Part shown: positions 33,813 through 39,955 of the stretch, in pieces
Position numbering within the stretch: the first letter of the stretch is position 1
Layout of the letters: every line of letters starts with the position of its first letter
Assembly: GCA_037039925.1 (NCBI GenBank)
Contig: JAXRKP010001346.1
Span: 72,530-136,529 of the forward strand
Direction of reading: 5' to 3'
Length of the DNA stretch: 64,000 nt
From: Doris montereyensis
Taxonomy: Eukaryota; Mollusca; Gastropoda; Nudibranchia; Dorididae
Made by a program: the position numbers and the translations under genes
Notes under the pieces: model-generated
What the model was told of the DNA's origin: nothing
The model's database searches: none
Seen by the model: the letters and a program-made list of their open reading frames with translations, nothing else

Positions 33813-34364
33813 CCTCCCTCCCTCCCTCCCTCCCTCCCTCTCCCTCCCTCCCTCCCTCCCCCATGCCTCCCTCCCTTCCTCTTTTCCTACCTCCTTCCCT
33901 ACCTACCTACATTTCAATTTGTACCTCTCATGTTTTGTTTGTTTTGTTTTCTGTTTTTTCCCATCTCCTTTATTCTTAAAAAGAAATAAATTTAAACTGT
34001 ATGTGGACAGTGATTTTTGTCAAAGGTAAACCTGTATAGTAGTTTTTGTGTTTTGTAGTTTTATTGTGTGGATATGAATAATTGACCTTCGGGGATGATT
34101 AAAAGCTTTTGGAAACGATTTGAATTGAATTTATGTAAGACCGAAGTAGAAAGTTTGAGTTGCTCTCATGTTTTGCTTTTGTCTCCACCCCCCACCCCCC
34201 TCCCCCTCCCCCAAATAGTGTCCGAGTGCTCTCAAGACGAGGAAACCAACAGCATCGTACCAATCGCTGTCGGGGCTGCCTTGGCCGGCCTTGTGGTTAT
34301 CGTGCTCATCGCCTACATCATTGGACGAAGGAGATCAAAGAAGACCGGATATGAATCTGTCTAA
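12682..34364 (+). CDS. LAMP1: LAMP family lysosomal membrane glycoprotein, 8 exons seen, 5' end missing
   Basis: LAMPs are heavily glycosylated type I membrane proteins that line late endosomes and lysosomes. The joined exons (12682-12776, 16997-17186, 18536-18715, 20859-21029, 22546-22765, 24737-24843, 26722-26798, 34219-34364) give about 390 residues. They show two luminal LAMP domains with four cysteines each (codons at 12723, 17051, 18595, 20867; 20976, 22603, 24808, 34227), a Pro/Thr hinge, one transmembrane helix and a tail ending GYESV, a Tyr-based sorting signal. N-x-S/T sequons are numerous. Introns fall in phases 0,1,1,0,1,0,1 after the first acceptor (phase 1). A signal-peptide exon is not found and probably lies upstream. 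Reading through needs one base removed in exon 4 and one in exon 7, so the copy is either affected by assembly indels or is a pseudogene. The family call is firm; LAMP1 versus LAMP2 has little meaning outside vertebrates. Confidence 0.9.
12805..13070. repeat. (TTC)n polypurine/polypyrimidine microsatellite
   Basis: Starts 28 bp after a LAMP splice donor. The left end is imperfect (CCTCTTTTTCTTCTT, CGTCTTCTT) and the right 160 bp is nearly pure CTT. Mirror-symmetric homopurine tracts of this kind can form triplex DNA. Confidence 0.96.
13325..14950. repeat. ~52-bp minisatellite, long array
   Basis: About 30 units of TCTTAATCAGTGGATGTGTA, CAATGTACTGATGAGAGAGT and CAACACGAGTTC. Unit edges vary (AATCAGTGG, AATCCGTGG, AATCATGG). 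The last units (14680-14950) are heavily decayed. It lies within LAMP intron 12777-16996. Confidence 0.96.
15080..15122. repeat. (AAAT)n / (GAAT)n tract
   Basis: AAATAAATAAAT passes into GAATGAATGAATG just before the 54-bp array. Confidence 0.9.
15126..15738. repeat. 54-bp minisatellite
   Basis: Eleven units of GTAAATACAAGTAGTAAAGA, CAGACAGTGGGGCAAGGGGC and ATGTCGAAAGTGGT. The 54-bp period (divisible by 3) leaves all three minus-strand frames open for about 285 codons and a plus-strand frame of about 110 codons. These are not genes: the reading is identical unit to unit and lies inside an intron. Confidence 0.97.
15765..15920 (-). mobile_element. tRNA-like SINE or tRNA relic, minus strand
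   Basis: The reverse complement holds GGGTTCCGATCCCCGTGG, which resembles a Pol III B box, preceded by GGCAAGGGCGATGGGTG and a TTGGTAGC segment that could be an A box. It is too diverged to be a functional tRNA gene. Confidence 0.45.
15921..16565. other. Unique intronic sequence
   Basis: No exon, array or SINE was recognised. It contains AGATCTAGATCTAG near 16076-16089. Confidence 0.4.
16574..16905 (+). mobile_element. SINE-B copy with tandemly repeated 3' end
   Basis: One head (CTACTGGTAGGTCTTACTTC, CATCTTGCCGTTTCGTC) is followed by three or four successive copies of the ~75-bp 3' unit, with CTTAATTYACCCTGAGATCACC and GACAGGGTAAATTTCAA (diverging in later units), each less complete to the right. 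Confidence 0.75.
16997..17186 (+). CDS. LAMP1: LAMP exon: middle of LAMP domain 1
   Basis: The acceptor is GGCCCCTGTAG|GCATCG and the donor AGCG|GTACGT; phase 0 in, phase 1 out. It encodes 63 full codons with the second conserved cysteine (codon 17051) in an NST-Cys context, further NST and NVT sequons, and the hydrophobic strand pattern plus Phe-Pro-Asn near the end that is usual in LAMP domains. Its position and phases match the exon at 22546-22765 of domain 2. Confidence 0.9.
17278..17525 (+). mobile_element. SINE-D copy
   Basis: GACGACACTGGTTCAAAACC is the tRNA-like B-box region, followed by GGTACTTCGCTCTGCTTTCC, TCACTCGACTCAGG and GCGCCTAACAGACTAATG. The sequence at 48181 has the same boxes in the same order. 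Confidence 0.75.
17745..18080 (+). mobile_element. SINE-A copy, old
   Basis: It has a 23-bp poly-C run (17780-17803) at the position where other SINE-A copies carry C-rich runs. Then come AATTCGACACCTAGTTCC, GTTCACAGGGCAGTTC, AAGATCACCTTAGCTGTG and GCGAAATCAAATTAAT. The head is mostly lost. Confidence 0.7.
18123..18450 (+). mobile_element. SINE-A copy, near full length
   Basis: GGACTCGATAGTCCAGAGG (A box), GAGTTCAATCCCGGC (B-box-like), GTGGATCGACACCTAGTCCC, GTTAAGGATCCCTTGGCTG and a short AAATC tail. It ends about 85 bp before a LAMP exon acceptor. Confidence 0.85.
18536..18715 (+). CDS. LAMP1: LAMP exon: end of LAMP domain 1
   Basis: The acceptor is CTTCTCTTCAATCAG|AG, with G from the previous exon completing Glu; the donor is ACAG|GTGAGA. 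Phase 1 in and out, 60 codons. It carries the third conserved cysteine (codon 18595) in a Ser-Phe-Arg-Cys context, a TTTC-free Thr/Lys strand and an Asp-Phe-Gln-Ala-Gln segment like the Gln-Ala-Phe region of LAMPs. In domain 2 the same stretch is split over two exons. Confidence 0.9.
18753..18857 (+). mobile_element. SINE-B fragment
   Basis: The head region, TTTCATCTTGCTGTTTCCTC and TTAACTCACCTGAAGTCACC are present. The copy is cut off where the (TTC)n tract begins, so the microsatellite replaces its 3' end. Confidence 0.7.
18857..19035. repeat. (TTC)n microsatellite
   Basis: A second long CTT tract within a LAMP intron, nearly pure apart from TTTC slips near 18982 and 19001. Confidence 0.96.
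19080..19215 (+). mobile_element. SINE-B copy
   Basis: GGCAGGTGATGCTGGTTGG, CATCTTGCTGTTTCCTCC, TCACCCTGAGATCACCGC and GGTGAATCTCAAAGAAAC appear in SINE-B order. It is adjacent to another copy in the same orientation. Confidence 0.7.
19225..19350 (+). mobile_element. SINE-B copy
   Basis: GCTGGTAGGTCCTACTTCC, TTTCATCTTGCTGTTTTCC, GAGATCACCGCAATGG and GGGTAAATTTCAACG. Together with 18753 and 19080 it makes three head-to-tail SINE-B copies within 600 bp. Confidence 0.75.
19351..20820. other. Intronic sequence with possible old mobile-element remnant
   Basis: TAAATATAGGGCCTGCG occurs twice (near 19943 and 19985), and a third, inverted-looking TTTATTTATAGGGC lies near 20030. A GC-richer segment (19920-20340) has a short open frame and a purine-rich AAGAAGAAGAAGAATCC end near 20370. 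No domain was recognised; a decayed transposon is possible. Confidence 0.35.
20859..21029 (+). CDS. LAMP1: LAMP exon: last cysteine of domain 1, hinge, start of domain 2 (frameshifted)
   Basis: The acceptor is TTTGTCTCTGAATCTGCAG; the donor is AAG|GTATGA. With the expected phase-1 entry the first residues read A-S-V-C-Q-E-D-Q, supplying the fourth cysteine (codon 20867) of domain 1, but that frame stops at 20966. The frame one base later carries a Pro/Thr/Lys hinge and the domain 2 opening with a GNTT sequon, Cys (codon 20976) and N-M-T. Removing one A from AAAA at 20880-20883 joins the two. An alternative acceptor at 20863 keeps frame but loses the cysteine. Confidence 0.85.
21181..21520 (-). 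mobile_element. SINE-A copy, near full length, minus strand
   Basis: It starts with five or six ATTTG tail units (reverse of CAAAT), then the reverse of GTGGGTAAAT, the GGGCAAAAT box region, TTTAATGTGCACAGAGG, TCGATGGGACTAGGTGTCC and a decayed head with GCCTCTTAG. Confidence 0.85.
21521..21830. other. Unique intronic sequence
   Basis: Nothing recognised; it lies between a SINE-A and the 27-bp array. Confidence 0.4.
21832..22455. repeat. ~27-bp minisatellite
   Basis: More than 20 units of GTGCTGTCAAGTATACAAAA followed by CTTTAGTA, with frequent one-base slips and several partial units. It lies in the LAMP intron that splits domain 2. Confidence 0.95.
22546..22765 (+). CDS. LAMP1: LAMP exon: middle of LAMP domain 2, GC donor
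   Basis: The acceptor is TATTTTTCTTTTCAG|GGAGGG, phase 0. It encodes 73 codons with the second domain 2 cysteine (codon 22603) in a Gly-Ser-Cys context, NTT and NDS sequons, and a Leu-Pro-Asp segment near the end like vertebrate LAMP1. Phase 1 exit, needed by the next exon, falls at AAAG|GCGTGT, a GC rather than GT donor. The nearby GT at 22768 would give phase 0 and break the frame. Confidence 0.88.
22862..23100 (+). mobile_element. SINE-C copy
   Basis: GTACCGGGGTCGAATGCTGG resembles a B box. It is followed by GGCATTGTATTTCTTGGG, CAGATGCAAATGGGTACAAG, GTGTCAGACTAACGTCC and the 3' end CCTTGAAGGAACTTAACTTA. The A-box half of the head is missing. Confidence 0.75.
23355..23600 (+). mobile_element. 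SINE-A copy, diverged
   Basis: GCCGGCAGGTTCAAAAAAGC, GTAAAACCTACCCTCC, GGTCCAGGTAGACGGGC, ATCCCTTGGCTGTTTCC, GGCAGTCTGGGCAAAT and GTGGATGTGGGTAAATCAAA. The middle has a deletion. Confidence 0.75.
23985..24290 (+). mobile_element. SINE-C copy, full length
   Basis: GCGGTGGTCGAGTGGCCAGG is a tRNA-like A-box region, followed by GAGATCACGAGTCCC, GTGTTCCTTGAAAAAAAG, CCAGGTGGAAGGCG, AATCTGCGTCAGACTAGC and the end CCTTGAAGGAACTTAC. The head looks tRNA-like, with the A-box better kept than the B-box. Confidence 0.8.
24291..24430 (+). mobile_element. SINE-C 5' portion, cut off by SINE-A
   Basis: CCCAATGGTTAGGCTGCC and ATGGGTTTGAATCCTGTC are A-box and B-box regions. Then CTCAACAAGCATTTTCTC and ACAAATGGGTACAAGCACC match the SINE-C body. 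It then switches to a SINE-A body at about 24432. Confidence 0.75.
24432..24692 (+). mobile_element. SINE-A copy lacking its head, fused to SINE-C
   Basis: A C run (24450-24463), GTGGATCGATACATAGTCCC, GGAGGTCCCGTGTGCAG, GTGGCTGTTTACAAGG, AGATCACCTTAGTTGTGG and an AAATC tail of four or five units. It ends 44 bp before a LAMP exon. Confidence 0.85.
24737..24843 (+). CDS. LAMP1: LAMP exon: third cysteine of domain 2
   Basis: The acceptor is CTTTTTTCCGGCAG|GTCTCA and the donor AAT|GTAGGT. Phase 1 in (G+GT gives Gly), phase 0 out, 35 full codons. It has an NVS sequon, a Lys-rich turn, then Tyr-Tyr-Met-Cys (codon 24808), the standard Tyr-x-Cys position of LAMP domains. The final Asn makes an N-V-T sequon with the next exon. 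Confidence 0.9.
24844..25340. other. Unique intronic sequence
   Basis: No repeats or exons were recognised. Confidence 0.4.
25345..25402. repeat. (GT)n microsatellite
   Basis: A pure TG dinucleotide run in a LAMP intron. Confidence 0.97.
25470..25607 (+). mobile_element. SINE-A fragment, 3' half
   Basis: TTTGCACATTAAAGATACC, TTGGCTTTTTTCTGAGC, GTGCAAAATTAAAAATGG, GAGATCATCTTAATTGTGG and a degenerate tail. It is older than most copies. Confidence 0.65.
25690..26030 (+). mobile_element. SINE-A copy, diverged head
   Basis: GTGGGGTTTAAATCCAGCC stands where the B box is expected. Then GTGGATCAACACCTAGTCC, TGTGCACGTTAAAAGATCCC, GAGATCACCTTGGTTGTGG and six CAAAT tail units. Confidence 0.85.
26031..26720. 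other. Intronic sequence with stray satellite-like monomers
   Basis: At 26297-26366 there are two or three units of GATGTCTGAAG ... TCTTTAAAATGAT, which resemble the satellite that starts at 27290 on the other side of a LAMP exon. The rest is unrecognised. Confidence 0.55.
26722..26798 (+). CDS. LAMP1: LAMP exon: end of domain 2 fold (frameshifted)
   Basis: The acceptor is CATTGTCTTTGCAG|GTTACA and the donor ACAG|GTAAGC. The length is 77 bp, whereas phase 0 entry and phase 1 exit need 76. Read directly it stops at TGA 26764. Dropping one T from TTTT (26757-26760) gives Met-Ala-Phe-Asn-Asp-Gly-Lys-Lys-Ala-Ile-Phe ending Ser-Asp-Thr, the expected LAMP strand, and lands in the right phase. Confidence 0.85.
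27290..28930. repeat. Diverged left flank of the intronic satellite
   Basis: ~27-bp units of the type TCTTTAAAATGATGTCTGGA plus GTCAGATC or GTCTTTG, with many substitutions, interrupted at about 27510-27745 by ~240 bp of unique sequence. Unit sequence drifts to the right toward the core type. Confidence 0.92.
28931..33380. repeat. Homogeneous satellite core, 26- and 32-bp units
   Basis: Around 150 units of AAAACGATRCCTGGAGTCTT followed by one or two (rarely three) GTCTTT hexamers. Two variants are common: GATGCC or GATACC, and one or two hexamers. Some units read CCTGAGT, missing GG. Plus-strand frames of 60-190 codons and a minus-strand frame at 33103-33390 are artefacts. Confidence 0.97.
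33381..33612. repeat. Diverged right flank of the intronic satellite
   Basis: Units return to the TCTTTAAAATGATGTCTGGA plus GTCAGATC type seen at 27290-28900, so the core is bordered on both sides by the older unit type. Confidence 0.93.
33727..33868. repeat. (CT)n / (CCCT)n microsatellite
   Basis: A pure CT tract followed by CCTCCCTCCCTCC units, about 350 bp before the last LAMP exon. Confidence 0.96.
34219..34364 (+). CDS. LAMP1: Last LAMP exon: final cysteine, transmembrane helix, lysosomal tail
   Basis: The acceptor is CCTCCCCCAAATAG|TGTCC, phase 1 (G+TG gives Val). It encodes Ser-Glu-Cys (codon 34227, fourth cysteine of domain 2), an acidic linker, a ~23-residue Gly/Ala/Val/Ile/Leu helix, Gly-Arg-Arg-Arg-Ser-Lys-Lys and the C-terminus GYESV (34347-34361), followed by TAA at 34362. 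The Gly-Tyr-x-x-hydrophobic ending at a fixed short distance from the membrane is the diagnostic LAMP signal read by AP adaptor complexes. Confidence 0.97.
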
Positions 34365-34729
34365 GCTTGTCCGCTGTCACTATTTGTGTCACCCCTTAAC
34401 GTTTTTGTCTACCCCAAGCCATGGCCGTCTGAAAGCTTCTTGCCTGAGATAGAAGAAGAGTCTGAATCGTTTCTGTTCATTTTCTCCTCATACTTATTTT
34501 TTGTCTTTTCTCTTTGGACAAAAAGAGCACGCAGGCTTTGGAGTGGAGGGTGGTGGGGGGGTGTATAGTGATAGTCTATTTGAGATAAATTTCACGGAAC
34601 CAAACAGAGCTTTTTATCAGAATGAAAATTATTTATTGTTGTTGACCGTAACATGTGATCACTCCCATCTAAACACAGCATCCATGATGCAAGCGGTTCA
34701 ATTTTTCTGTCGAATTAGTAACGAGAAGA

Positions 34730-34735
34730 AATAAA
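34730..34735 (+). terminator. Candidate polyadenylation signal AATAAA
   Basis: The first canonical hexamer after the LAMP stop, followed by ATGTGTG, a G/U-rich stretch typical downstream of cleavage sites. Confidence 0.45.
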
Positions 34736-34783
34736 ATGTGTGAAATTTAGTTTTAGGCCGTATGTGTGTGTGTGTGTGTCTCT

Positions 34784-34979
<196 letters not shown>

Positions 34980-35105
34980 AAGCTGTGGTCGTAAAAATGC
35001 AGTGGTGGCATTAAGATTCAACCCTTTCTATCTCAATGCTTTTATACGTTCTTTGGCTTAGGTTTCTTGGTTTTGTTTGTCATTTGTTGCCCTTTGTTTG
35101 TTTTG

Positions 35106-35150
<45 letters not shown>
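35106..35150. repeat. (GT)n microsatellite
   Basis: A pure GT dinucleotide run. Confidence 0.97.
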
Positions 35151-35151
<1 letters not shown>

Positions 35152-35479
35152 CTGACAGACTTCACTTTCCTTGTGTGGATATTATATTTCATTTTCATAT
35201 ATGTATTTCTTCTGGTTGCAGTTTTGTTTCTTCCTTTTTGGGGTTTTCTTTTGGCTTGATTAAGGAATGTATAAATTGATGTGGGCTTGAAGGCAGGGTG
35301 TGCGGTTTGTTCTTTTGTGCTGTTTGTACTGATGCTATTATTGGTATACCCGTAGGTCAGGGGTGAATTTTGTAATTGACATGGTTTCTGTTCTAAACGT
35401 ACCTTTTATCTACTGCGATAAAACAAACCAATCTCTCTTCTTTCTCTCTCCCTCCCTCCCTCTCCTCCCGCCTGCCTCA

Positions 35480-35588
35480 TATTTCTCTTTCTCTCTCTCT
35501 CTCTCTCTATCTCTCACTCTCACTCTCTCTCACTCTCACTCTCACTCTCTTTGTTTCTCTATCTCTTTCTCTCTCTTTCTCTCTCTGT
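35480..35588. repeat. Imperfect (CT)n microsatellite
   Basis: CT dinucleotides mixed with CACTCT units and TTTCTCT slips. Confidence 0.93.
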
Positions 35589-36511
35589 CTGTGACCTCTT
35601 TAAAAGGGTGAAATTAACACAGCGAGGGAGATATTGCATAAGAGAAATTTCCGAAGATTTGCTTTGCCATGAAAAAATTCCATGCTTATTCTTTTTGTTA
35701 ACTCTGTGTGCCGCCTTTGTGACAATGTGTCCGTTTCTCTGCCTGTCTATCTTGTCCTCTCTTTGTTGTTTATCTTTGAGAATAAGTTGATGAGAATGGA
35801 GAGCATGGACGTGTTAACAGTTCAGTGTAAATATTAGTCTAGAGAAAGGTAGTATTGAGGTCAGATGATGCGATAGACCTTTGAAACATTGTGTTTGTTT
35901 CGGGTTTCTTTCTTCTTCTCTTTTATCCTCAAATCTATTATGGCTTGAGCCGTTTTCAATTGGATGTCCTTCAGTAAAAAAAAAACAAAAACAGTTTTGT
36001 TTCTCAAAAATGTAGATATTATGTCAATGTAAATGAAATCTGCCTCAGCTTCATTGAATTCAAGGTTTCATCGGGACATTTGAAGGATGAAATCGTGCTC
36101 AGTGAGGCATTGCGGTCCAGTTTCATTTTTGACAGTCCAACATCGTTTCGTATTCTTAACTGCTTTGTAGTAAGGAAATGATTGTTACGGCGGTACTCAC
36201 AACCCATGTTCCCCACCCACTCCAGGGTTTATAGTCAGATAAAGAATAAAGTGAGAAAGAAAGAAGTGAAGTACGAATATATACATGTATATCAAATATA
36301 TCATATACAACATGATATATGACAAATTGTGTGGATCTGCGTTTGCAGTCAGAAAAGGAAGTTCAAGGTAGCATCTGTGTCTAATGCAATGTTTGATTTT
36401 GTTTTGGGTTTGGTTGTTTTTTGTCTTATTTTTTAAGCCTCTTCTATCTGTGTTTTACTTCACTGAACTGTATCAAAGGTGTAAGAGTTTTCATTTGTAT
36501 TTTATAAAAAA

Positions 36512-36517
36512 AATAAA
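36512..36517 (+). terminator. Candidate distal polyadenylation signal AATAAA
   Basis: It lies in an A-rich stretch, ATAAAAAAAATAAATTATT. It would give a ~2.15 kb 3' UTR. Confidence 0.35.
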
Positions 36518-36520
36518 TTA

Positions 36521-37305
36521 TTAAGAGGTGCAAAAGTGCGAACGCACAACGAGCAACAAGCATTTTGGGATTTTGGGTCATTTTGCTGTGGTGAATTAAA
36601 ACTCGCTGTACCATGGGAAATATTGCAGATAGACATTGGAAACACAGGCACGTGCAGACAACGCCACGTATGTCAGGCGTGCAATGTTTCTATCTCAAGA
36701 CAGGAATTTAGCGTATGATGATAATAAGGAGAAATCTATTTGTTTGCCATGAAACCCTTCACATTGCTTTTGTTTTTGTTTTGTTTTTGCATTTGCCTAA
36801 AGGGGATACAATTTATCTGTACATGTGGATACGTTTTAAGTTTTATCGTAGACGTGTGTGTGAGCCTGAAAGTTATTGCCGCAACATCCATAATGATGAT
36901 AATGATAATGATAATAATAATAGTGGCAAAAACATGAAATGATAAATTGTAAGGAACTTTCCGTTGTCACCAACTTATGTCCAAAACACCTGCTTTGCAT
37001 CCTGGGTTTGCGTGGCCTGTAATGAGCCGAACTTCTTTTTTCCCTTGATTCCGTGTCTTTCGATTTGTATTTTGTTTTGTTGATTATTTATTTTATTACT
37101 GGGAGATTGCACAAATGTCATCGTCAAAGGATTTGAACTCCTTTTCTTCTTCTTTTGGTTCTACGTTTTTGGGTTGGGACTTTTTCTTAAACAACACCTC
37201 CCAGAATAGGTTGTTTTTTCCCCCCATTTTCTTATATACTGATACTCATTTTATAATTTGGGTCATAGGATGATTAGCATGATAATGATGATGACAATGA
37301 TGGTA
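36521..37305. other. Unique sequence downstream of LAMP
   Basis: A (GAT/AAT) tract lies at 36893-36922. No gene was recognised. Confidence 0.4.
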
Positions 37306-37307
37306 AT

Positions 37308-37578
37308 TCCCTCTGCCTCTTACCAGTTATGGTAATTCCATCTGACTTGCTTTCTCTGTGGGCAGTTATGGTAATTCTCTGACTTGCTTTCTCTGGTAAT
37401 TCCCTTGACTTACTCTGTGGGCAGTTATGGTATTCCCTCTGACTTGCTTTCTCCAGTTATGGTAATTACCTCTGACTTGCTTTCTCTGTGGGCAGTTATG
37501 GTAATTCCCTCTGACTTGCTTTCTCTGTGGGCAGTTATGGTAATTCCCTCTGACTTGCTTTCTTTGTGGGCAGTTGGC
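37308..37578. repeat. 39-bp minisatellite
   Basis: About seven units of CAGTTATGGTAATTCCCTCT, GACTTGCTTTCTCTGTGGG. The third and fourth units are internally shortened. The period is divisible by 3. Confidence 0.95.
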
Positions 37579-37635
37579 GGGGGTGGTGTTGGTGGTGGAT
37601 CTCCTTTTTTCCCTTTTCTTCTGTGGGTGGTTGGC

Positions 37636-37755
37636 GGCAGTTACTGGTAGGGCTTACTTCCTCCTTTCTAGTCTTTCACCAGTCTTTTATCTTGCTGTTT
37701 CCTCTTAATTCATCCTGAGATCACCACATATGGCTGGGAAAATTTCAATCCATTT
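37636..37755 (+). mobile_element. SINE-B copy
   Basis: GTTACTGGTAGGGCTTACTTC, a pyrimidine middle, ATCTTGCTGTTTCCTC, TCATCCTGAGATCACCAC and GGGAAAATTTCAATCC. Confidence 0.75.
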
Positions 37756-38400
37756 CTCCTCCTTCCCTCCCTTCCTCCTGTTTCCTTCCTTTGCCCTTTC
37801 TGTTGTCTTGTTTTGTGACCCCCTCCCCCCCCCCCTCGTCTCCCGCTCTCCCTTTAAACCGTTGCCATCCATCCTACTCTTAGCAAGTTTTTTTATCATT
37901 ATCAGAATGTTCCCTTAAATCATGTTTTACATATCCCTCAGATGTGGAAAGTTTGGTCCCAATGTTTTTCGAGTTTTTTCTTCTTTTGGTTGTCTTCTAA
38001 GTCGTGTTTCAGTTTTTGTTTGGTTATCATTTATACACGTTATATTTATATCTATATATAGATATATTTATATATACATATACATGTATATATAATATCT
38101 TTATTACTTTTGTTTGTGTATAATTAATATTCCTTGGTTGACTTTCACTCTATTTGCCAAGCAGTTTCATCGTGACAGTATATTTAAAGCATTGCATTTT
38201 AATCTTAGTTTGTAACTTTTCAATGTTTCATTCATGCCACGCCTATGATGGCACGAGTTCTCTGTTTTGTCAGATTTAAACAAACAAAATAGTTAATTTC
38301 TTTGCTTTACGTAAAGAGTTATTTGTCCGTTAACATTTTAGGTTGTGTTGAGTCTAAAGAAAATTTTGGCCTCGTTTTTTTACTTTGGCGTTATTTCTCA
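37756..38400. other. Unique AT-rich sequence
   Basis: A TATATA-rich stretch lies at 38038-38096. No gene was seen. Confidence 0.4.
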
Positions 38401-38402
38401 TA

Positions 38403-38518
38403 AACCCCCCATCTTTATTCGATTAAAAGATATCATTTTTCCCCTGTTAAATCAGAGACCCCCCTCATCTTTATTCGATTAAAAGATATCATTTTTTCCC
38501 CTGATAAATCAAGAGACA
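38403..38518. repeat. ~57-bp tandem duplication
   Basis: CCCCCATCTTTATTCGATTA and AAAGATATCATTTTT followed by CCCCTGTTAAATCA occur twice in a row with few differences. Confidence 0.93.
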
Positions 38519-38724
38519 AAATGTGTTTTCTTAATTTTTAAAAGTATTTGAAATTATATTTTAATGTTCGTATCATCCATTCTCTAACATGTCTGATAAT
38601 AAAATAGTATTTCATCTTTGCGATTACATGTGTCTGTATCACAATAAATTTATTTTTCACATTACGAAACACTTCTTTTTCCTCAAACTATCATTCCTAT
38701 TTCTCACTCTGCTTGATTTGTTTT

Positions 38725-38968
38725 CCACAACTAAGGGGATCTCAAAAGTTTTAAATCTTTTAAACAGCAAAGGGATCTTTGACAAAATAGATTTCCTTTA
38801 TTCGTCCGTCTCCGTGGGACAAATACCTACCTGGACCAGGGGGAGGGGGGGAGGGGGTAAATTTTGCTCGAAAAATTCGAGAAAATTTTTTATATATTGG
38901 CAGAGCTCAAACCCGATACCTTTTGGATGAGAGGCCGAAACATTGCCTCTGGGCTACTGAGTCGCCCT
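38725..38968 (-). mobile_element. SINE-A copy, minus strand
   Basis: The reverse of the 3' end (CCACAACTAAGGGGATCTC), then TTAAACAGCAAAGGGATC, TCCGTCTCCGTGGGAC, a G-rich run (38851-38867, reverse of the C run), AACCCGATACC and GGCCGAAACATTGCCTCTG from the head. Confidence 0.8.
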
Positions 38969-39096
38969 ATTCACTCTTCAACGTGCATGAATATGATGAA
39001 GGGTTGACATACAAGGCAACTAAAACAAGAGCCGAAAGGTGTGGAGAGCCGGGACCAATTTCCTCTTTTTCATAGTATTTTGTTTTCTTGCTCTTT

Positions 39097-39106
39097 CCTC
39101 TTAATT
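39097..39106. repeat. Target-site duplication of SINE-A, left copy
   Basis: CCTCTTAATT occurs here and again at 39416-39425, exactly bordering the inserted SINE-A. Confidence 0.8.
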
Positions 39107-39415
39107 CGGGGACTCGGTAGTCCAGAGGCAAGGTGTCAGCCTCTCAACCAAAGGGCAGTGGGTTCGAGCCTCGTCAACGGTTGAAAAATATTCTCAAATT
39201 TTTTTATATAGTAAAATCTACCCCCATGGTCCAGGTAGATGGATCGACACCTAGTCCCATCAAGGATGGATGATAAAAGGTCCCCTGTGCAAATCACAAC
39301 ACTTTGTACGCGTTAAAGATCCGTGGCTGTTTACAGGGCAGTCTGGGCAAAATTAAAAATCCCAAAAACCCAGGCATCACCATAGTTGTGGCTGGAGGGT
39401 AAATAAAAAACACAA
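39107..39415 (+). mobile_element. SINE-A full-length insertion with target-site duplication
   Basis: The best complete copy. It starts GGGGACTCGG; A box TAGTCCAGAGG at 39118-39128; B box GGTTCGAGCC at 39161-39170. Then AAAATCTACC, GGATCGACACCTAGTCCC, GCGTTAAAGATCC, GGCTGTTTACAGGGCAGTC, a shortened 3' end and an A-rich tail. It is Pol III-type and non-autonomous, and must borrow a LINE reverse transcriptase. Confidence 0.9.
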
Positions 39416-39425
39416 CCTCTTAATT
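39416..39425. repeat. Target-site duplication of SINE-A, right copy
   Basis: CCTCTTAATT, identical to 39097-39106. Confidence 0.8.
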
Positions 39426-39544
39426 TGTTTGAAATCAATGTACCGCTATATGATGGATTGGGTAATCTTCAAAGAAACAAAATTCTGCTGTTAACTGTTA
39501 ATTAGATCACAGCAAAGAATAGAGGATAAATACTAATTGATATG

Positions 39545-39955
39545 ATAGCTCGTATCCCGGGCAGTGGACAGGTAAGCACCTGTACTGGGAGTAGATGATC
39601 CCGCCCTCCACAAGTCTCCTGCTGCCTTGCAGACAGGTCTTGGCTGACCAAAGGCTAAGGGACTTAACCCTGAAAGAAAACCTGCTACTTAGCTCTGACC
39701 AAAGGCTAAGGGGAGTTAACCCTGACAGAAAATAACAGCCTGCTGCCTTGTAGGCTGGTCTTGAATGACTTAAGGCTAAGGGAGTTAACCCTGACAGAAA
39801 ATAACAAGGTCCGGTGGGGGCCGCAAGGTGGTAACCCCACCATCTACCTAGGGTACAGTGGGCTAATCCCCTGCTTGTCCAAAACAACCTCATTCAAAGT
39901 AATATATACAATGATATACCGGGCTTGAACTTTCGAAGACGACTCTGGAAAAGAA
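39545..39955 (+). mobile_element. 5' UTR-like leader of a LINE with internal repeats
   Basis: GACCAAAGGCTAAGG ... TTAACCCTGACAGAAAATAA occurs about three times (39637-39680, 39698-39735, 39770-39806). It is followed by AACCTCATTCAAAGTAA and GAAGACGACTCTGG just before the endonuclease coding region. Confidence 0.6.

Larger units (their letters stand above)
26799..34218 (+). other. LAMP1: Last LAMP intron, 7.4 kb, mostly satellite
   Basis: GTAAGC donor to CCCCCAAATAG acceptor. The satellite of 27290-33610 and a CT microsatellite fill most of it, leaving about 480 bp of unique sequence on the left and 350 bp on the right. Confidence 0.8.
39054..39535 (+). mobile_element. SINE-B copy interrupted by a SINE-A insertion
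   Basis: The left half (39054-39106) ends CTTTCCTCTTAATT. The right half resumes at 39416 with CCTCTTAATTTGTTTGAAATC and continues to AGAATAGAGGATAAATA. The interruption is the SINE-A at 39107-39415. Confidence 0.75.

Noticed and set aside
39110..39180. True tRNA gene
   Set aside because: A and B boxes are present but the arms do not fold into a cloverleaf and the unit continues into a SINE body.
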